Source: Rhynchopus euleeides (taxonomy: Eukaryota > Euglenozoa > Diplonemea > Diplonemida > Diplonemidae). Taken from it: 64,000 bases of DNA. The position numbers and the translations under genes were made by a program. How positions within the stretch are numbered: position 1 is the first letter of the stretch; each line of letters starts with the position of its first letter. The stretch is from assembly GCA_963210315.1 (NCBI GenBank), contig OY723260.1, positions 2,356,001-2,420,000 of the forward strand. Direction: 5' to 3'. The notes beneath the pieces are model-generated. The model saw only the letters and a program-made list of their open reading frames with translations, ran no database searches and was not told the DNA's origin. Below are positions 60,294-64,000 of the stretch, piece after piece.

Positions 60294-61085
60294 GCCGCCT
60301 TCCTCCCCCACTCCGTCGCAGTCACTAAGTGGCTTTTCGGCGATCGCAGTGCTCCGTCCCTCCCGCTGCAACCAACTGAGGCTTCCGTCCCGTTGCCCGT
60401 CACCACCTCGAGGGAGGTATCCCGGGGTTTCGACGGCGTCGTCCGGCCCGCCGTCGCCTCACGCCTACCAGTGCCTACCTCCGCCAGCTCCGCCACTCAG
60501 GAAGCACAGCTTTGACACCCGCGCCCTCGTCACACACATCTCTACCGCGCCCCTGCGCTGTGCTCCTCCGTCTTGTTCGCACCCCCTTTACCCTTCACGC
60601 CCGTGCAGCCCTGCCACCAGCTTTCCGGCGTAGTCGCCGCCGGTGTCCGGCGACGCCCGCTGAGGTTCCACAGGAACAGCCGGCAGACTGACAGGCAGCC
60701 GCCCTGGATCCCGTGCCAGAAGTCAACAAACGCGTCGGTGATCCGCTCCCGCCCCGCGGCAGCCCTTTCGGTGACCTCGAAGGTGTGCACCAGTTCCGAC
60801 TGCGCCTCGCGTTGCAGCTGCCCGCCCCAACTCCTTCCCCTCCCGTCGCCCAGTCAGTCCCTCTCGCGTGCCGCCAGCTTTGGACCACACCTCGCTCGGC
60901 CCGCCTCGGCAGTTATCCCCAGTACGCGCGCCTCCCGGGTCGGGTTCGCGCCCACCCTTTACCAACCCCCTTGCGCATCGTTTTTTGAGCGCGCGGGAAC
61001 GCGCAGCACCCCTGGCCATCGGTCAGTCGTCACCCCCCCGGCGCCCCCACCGCCCTCCGCGTCCAGCGCCAGGACAGCACATCCC
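60294..61085 (-). other. GC-rich region with possible - strand coding remnant
   Basis: On the - strand, 60542-60800 reads VHTFEVTERAAAGRERITDA then FVDFWHGIQGGCLSVCRLFL, which looks protein-like. The neighbouring frames are Arg/Gly-rich and broken. Possibly the remnant of a retroelement or host gene; no family recognised. Confidence 0.25.
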
Positions 61086-61190
61086 CTGCTGACACTGTTG
61101 CGCGGGGGGCCGCGCGAAGCGCGGCCCCGCGACCCCACCCCCACCCCGCGCGAAGCGCGGGGTGGGGTCGCGGGGCTGGGGGTGGGGGTT
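61086..61190. repeat. Stacked GCGCGAAGCGCG hairpins
   Basis: CCGCGCGAAGCGCGG is followed by a larger inverted repeat in which GGCCCCGCGACCCCACCCC and GGGGTGGGGTCGCGGGGC flank a second CGCGCGAAGCGCG. Very stable secondary structure is predicted. Confidence 0.7.
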
Positions 61191-61417
61191 TATCCTTATC
61201 TTCCTTGGGGGGTGCAGGACCTCCCCCATGATTGACGAGTTGGGGGTATAGCTTGGCGGACGATGACGTGGCATCGACAGCGGCTTGCACCCCCCCCCCC
61301 CCCCTGAAATAGGCGCGTGAACTCTTGCGTCACTTCGCACAGTGTGCATCATGTTCAAATGACACGCAGGAGCCAGTAGGCTGCCTTTCAAACGGGGTGC
61401 CTGTCCCTGCTGGACAG

Positions 61418-61470
61418 GGGGGTCTGGGGGGCGGAGCCCCCCAGCCGCCGGAGGCCATGGGAGTGAACAT
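61418..61470 (-). repeat. Dispersed GC-hairpin repeat, copy 4
   Basis: TGGGGGGCGGAGCCCCCCA with GCCGCCGGAGGCCATGGGAG, the reverse complement of the copies near 42.8 kb. Confidence 0.75.
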
Positions 61471-61651
61471 TTATTCCTGGCGGGCACGGTTACTCACGGT
61501 ATGGTCCCTCGGGGCCAGGCTGCGATGCCAGCACGCTAACCCAAATTGCAATACGGCCGGCGCAGATTCGGTGTGAATTGGGCTGCCTCCTGGGTAGCCC
61601 GGGCCCTACCCGATGTGACGATAAATTGTCGCGCAAGGACACGCCACAGGG

Positions 61652-61712
61652 GGGTCTGGGGGGCGGAGCCCCCCAGCCGCCGGAGGCCACGGTAGTGAAC
61701 GTCTGTTCACAG
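61652..61712 (-). repeat. Dispersed GC-hairpin repeat, copy 5
   Basis: TGGGGGGCGGAGCCCCCCA with GAGGCCACGGTAGTGAACGT and a neighbouring CTGTTC. This is the closest match to copy 2. Confidence 0.75.
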
Positions 61713-61749
61713 GTTGGGGGCGCAGGAGGGGGGGGGGGGGGCGGATGTT

Positions 61750-62340
61750 TATGGCGGGTCCTCAAATTGAAGCCTTGCCTGGAGCTGCTCCACAGCGTCC
61801 CGGGCATCGCTCTTCGCAGGAACTCCTCCTTCAAACGCTGCATGGGGATGTAGCGGCGGATGGTGCTCTCGTCGATCTGGCACAGGTCCTCCTGCAGCCA
61901 CCTGATGCGCTCTTGCTTCGCAGAACTCGCCATCGTCACGCTTCTTCCTGACGCAGGCCTCCGCGAGCTGCTTCACCAGCTCCGCGTCCCCCCGATGCAA
62001 CTGCGCGCGCTGGAGGGGGGCCCCGGATGGGAGGGGTAGGCGGTGCCGCATGGCTACACCTCGTGCAGGCTGCTGGATCGACGCCGCGGTCCCTGCAGCC
62101 GGGTCGTCGCAAACCCCAGAGCTTGTGCGGCCAGGTGCAGGGCTGCGACCTGTCTCGACCCGCATCTCCGCCCAGGCCCGCCCAGTCCCGTAGCTCACGC
62201 CCGACTAGGCGTTTCATCGCCTCGGGGATGAACCCCTCCGGAACTGGGTTCTTCCCCAGCCGTACGGCCTCGTCGTACAGCGCCCGTCTCCTGTATCGCT
62301 TTCATGAGCCGCTCGCGAGGGGGTGAAGGTGTAGCGCCCC
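61750..62340 (-). pseudogene. Degraded coding region, unknown family
   Basis: The - strand gives helix-rich protein pieces in different frames: IPEAMKRLVGRELRDWAGLG near 62200, DAELVKQLAEACVRKKRDDG near 61950, then SSAKQERIRWLQEDLCQIDE and RYIPMQRLKEEFLRRAMPGT to about 61780. The frame changes between them, so the gene is broken. No family could be recognised. Confidence 0.4.
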
Positions 62341-63328
62341 TCGACGGGGTGCTGGAGGATGGCCCTCAGGTCATCGGGCTCATCGCGGTGGTATTGACAA
62401 CTTGAGGCCCCCTGTGGTTAAGCCCCCCCTTGCCAGACCCCCCAGGGGGGGCTTAAACACGGGGGATCCCAGGTAATAGCGTTTTCCTCGCTGCCCCTGT
62501 CGCTGCCTCCCGTGGGGTCTCGACAGCACTAGACATTTCGGCGCAGGTAGATTGCCTCCACTACAGGCTCACCCTAGACGAAGAGGGTGTCGCCATGGGA
62601 ACCACAAACCCGATGAAGTGGTGTGTAGTGCTAACACGCCATGAAAGCCTCGCCAACCTGGCCAATTTAGCCGGAGGGGCATCGGTCTACCTGGAACAAT
62701 GAGACGCTCAAAATACCAAGGGAACCCGCACGTCTTCTTTGGAATTCCCCTCAACGGGGAACACGCACCTGACCTGGTGTCCCAAGGCCACGACGCCTCC
62801 CCCCACCTGGCACACCGGATCCCGCTGGACTGTGGGGGCGTCACTAAAGTGTTTGCGTAATAACACTGTGTTCACCACCTCCGGTCTTCACGGTCAGGTG
62901 AAGATCAATTTTGCAGATCGCGACATGTCATGACCACGTCATGGGGTTCTTCGGGTGTCCCCATTCAGAAAACACCCGAGAAATATGACAACTTTGCTAA
63001 ACTGGACCCAACCAGGCCTCTGGCTAATTCGGGTCGAACGTTAAGTTTCTCCGTGCCGGGGGGGGGAGGGGGGGGGGGGGGGGTAGGGGGGGTCAAATGC
63101 CACCCTTTTACGTGGACAAACACGATTTTTCAAAAAACCGGCGCAGAGGCCCCAAAGCCCCCGTAAACCCTCCAAACCCCCCCAGATCGGTCCGGAAACC
63201 CATCGAACCCCACTTTTCCACCATTCCGGGCACCTCAGGTGCCCGAATTGGGGTACCTAAATTTTGTGCCACCGTTTGGTACCGGACAGTGCCACTGTGT
63301 GGGAGGTTGGAAAAGAAAATGCCCCAAC
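62341..63328. other. Intergenic, poly-G tract and a GC hairpin
   Basis: A hairpin of GTTAAGCCCCCCCT and AGGGGGGGCTTAAAC lies at about 62416-62458. A nearly pure G tract spans 63058-63092. No gene is supported. Confidence 0.45.
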
Positions 63329-63455
63329 ACACCACATCTGAGGGTTGCAATGCATGTTGCTTGCCAACCACGTCATCCGGTGGGTGTCAGGCGCTATGTA
63401 GGTGGCATTAGCCAGGTCTTCGATGAGTTCTGGCTTGTATATGTACCTCCCTGCC
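63329..63455 (-). repeat. Left arm of a large inverted repeat
   Basis: 127 bp matching the reverse complement of 63874-64000 with two differences. On the - strand it encodes AGRYIYKPELIEDLANATYI then APDTHRMTWLASNMHCNPQM, part of a 149-codon open frame (63257-63706) with Cys-rich upstream sequence. Unknown family. Confidence 0.7.
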
Positions 63456-63873
63456 ACCATGCACCGGGAGGCTGCCTGTAGGTACGGAACAAGTCCAGAT
63501 GGTCGTGTGATTCCTGTGCAGCAGTGCTCCACAACCGGGATGTGTTGACAACGACTGTTGCAACACGAGCTGTACATTCCGGGAACACACGAAGTGCGCT
63601 GTCGTGGTACCCATTGTGCCAGAATTGGTAGTTGCTGCGGTCTACTTTGCCTGGCCCAAGAGCACTGGTACTGAACGGTGCAATATGCGTGGCGAGGTGA
63701 ATGCAACGGAAGGGCGCAAAGTCAATACAGCTCTCGGATGGCGGGTGGTGGTGCCACTAGTGTGTGACGTTCACTCGAGGATACAACGCATCACAATGAA
63801 TCAGCAACCGTGGACCGAGTACAATACGCTCTCTGTGGCTGGTGTGGGGGACAAAGGCAGTGCCTGTGCCGCA

Positions 63874-64000
63874 GGCAGGGAGGTACATATACAAGCCAGA
63901 ACACATCGAAGACCTGGCTCATGCCACCTACATAGCGCCTGACACCCACCGGATGACGTGGTTGGCAAGCAACATGCATTGCAACCCTCAGATGTGGTGT
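63874..64000 (+). repeat. Right arm of a large inverted repeat, cut by window edge
   Basis: The inverse of 63329-63455. On the + strand it encodes AGRYIYKPEHIEDLAHATYI then APDTHRMTWLASNMHCNPQM, i.e. the same peptide with Leu-to-His and Asn-to-His changes. It may continue beyond the window. The 418-bp centre (63456-63873) is not duplicated. Confidence 0.7.

Overview
This window reads as nuclear DNA of a protist with a high-GC, repeat-rich genome. About a dozen host genes are recognisable and all lie on the + strand. Almost every one has a pyrimidine-rich tract ending in AG shortly before its ATG. Three genes are interrupted by ordinary GT-AG introns, several opening with GTATG. Co-directional genes, candidate trans-splice acceptors and a gag/tyrosine-recombinase/RT retroelement with VIPER-type gene order together suggest a euglenozoan. 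A diplonemid-like lineage would fit better than a trypanosomatid, because introns, a full CSN2 and an ALG10 gene are present. The organism call is inference, not proof.

Layout: 1-8.3 kb holds a type I membrane protein gene (1090-2382), its decayed duplicate (4957-6245) and several small repeats. 8.5-13.1 kb is a tyrosine-recombinase retroelement on the - strand (gag, recombinase, RT-RNase H). 15-42 kb is the gene-bearing part: ALG10; a secreted somatomedin-B/phospholipase-D-like protein; a coiled-coil protein; a kelch protein; a WD40 pseudogene; two importin-alpha-like ARM proteins; a poly-Q protein; a WD40 protein; COP9 signalosome subunit 2 in five exons; a CEP164-type WW protein with a membrane anchor; and a CCCH zinc-finger protein. 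42-48 kb is a nest of mobile elements, including a second, internally deleted tyrosine-recombinase element. 48-58 kb has no gene I can support. 58.5-60.3 kb is a 31-bp minisatellite. 60-64 kb holds degraded coding pieces and a large inverted repeat at the right edge.

The most interesting system is a partnership between a short (about 170-190 bp) terminal-inverted-repeat element, called family A here, and the tyrosine-recombinase retroelements. Family A has at least ten copies or pieces in the window. Each well-preserved copy carries a central palindromic core, GCGTTGACGC. Both retroelements sit exactly inside a family A copy at this core, with the core duplicated at the two internal borders, as expected for site-specific recombination into an att-like site. 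The arrangement recalls VIPER/SIRE of Trypanosoma cruzi. In both retroelements gag ends in CAG-TGA-CTY and the recombinase frame continues in phase behind the TGA with conserved residues before any ATG, which points to stop-codon readthrough. Tandem arrays (80 bp and 109 bp units) lie between the terminal half and gag in both. A hAT-like element and a TA-flanked element have also inserted into other family A copies.
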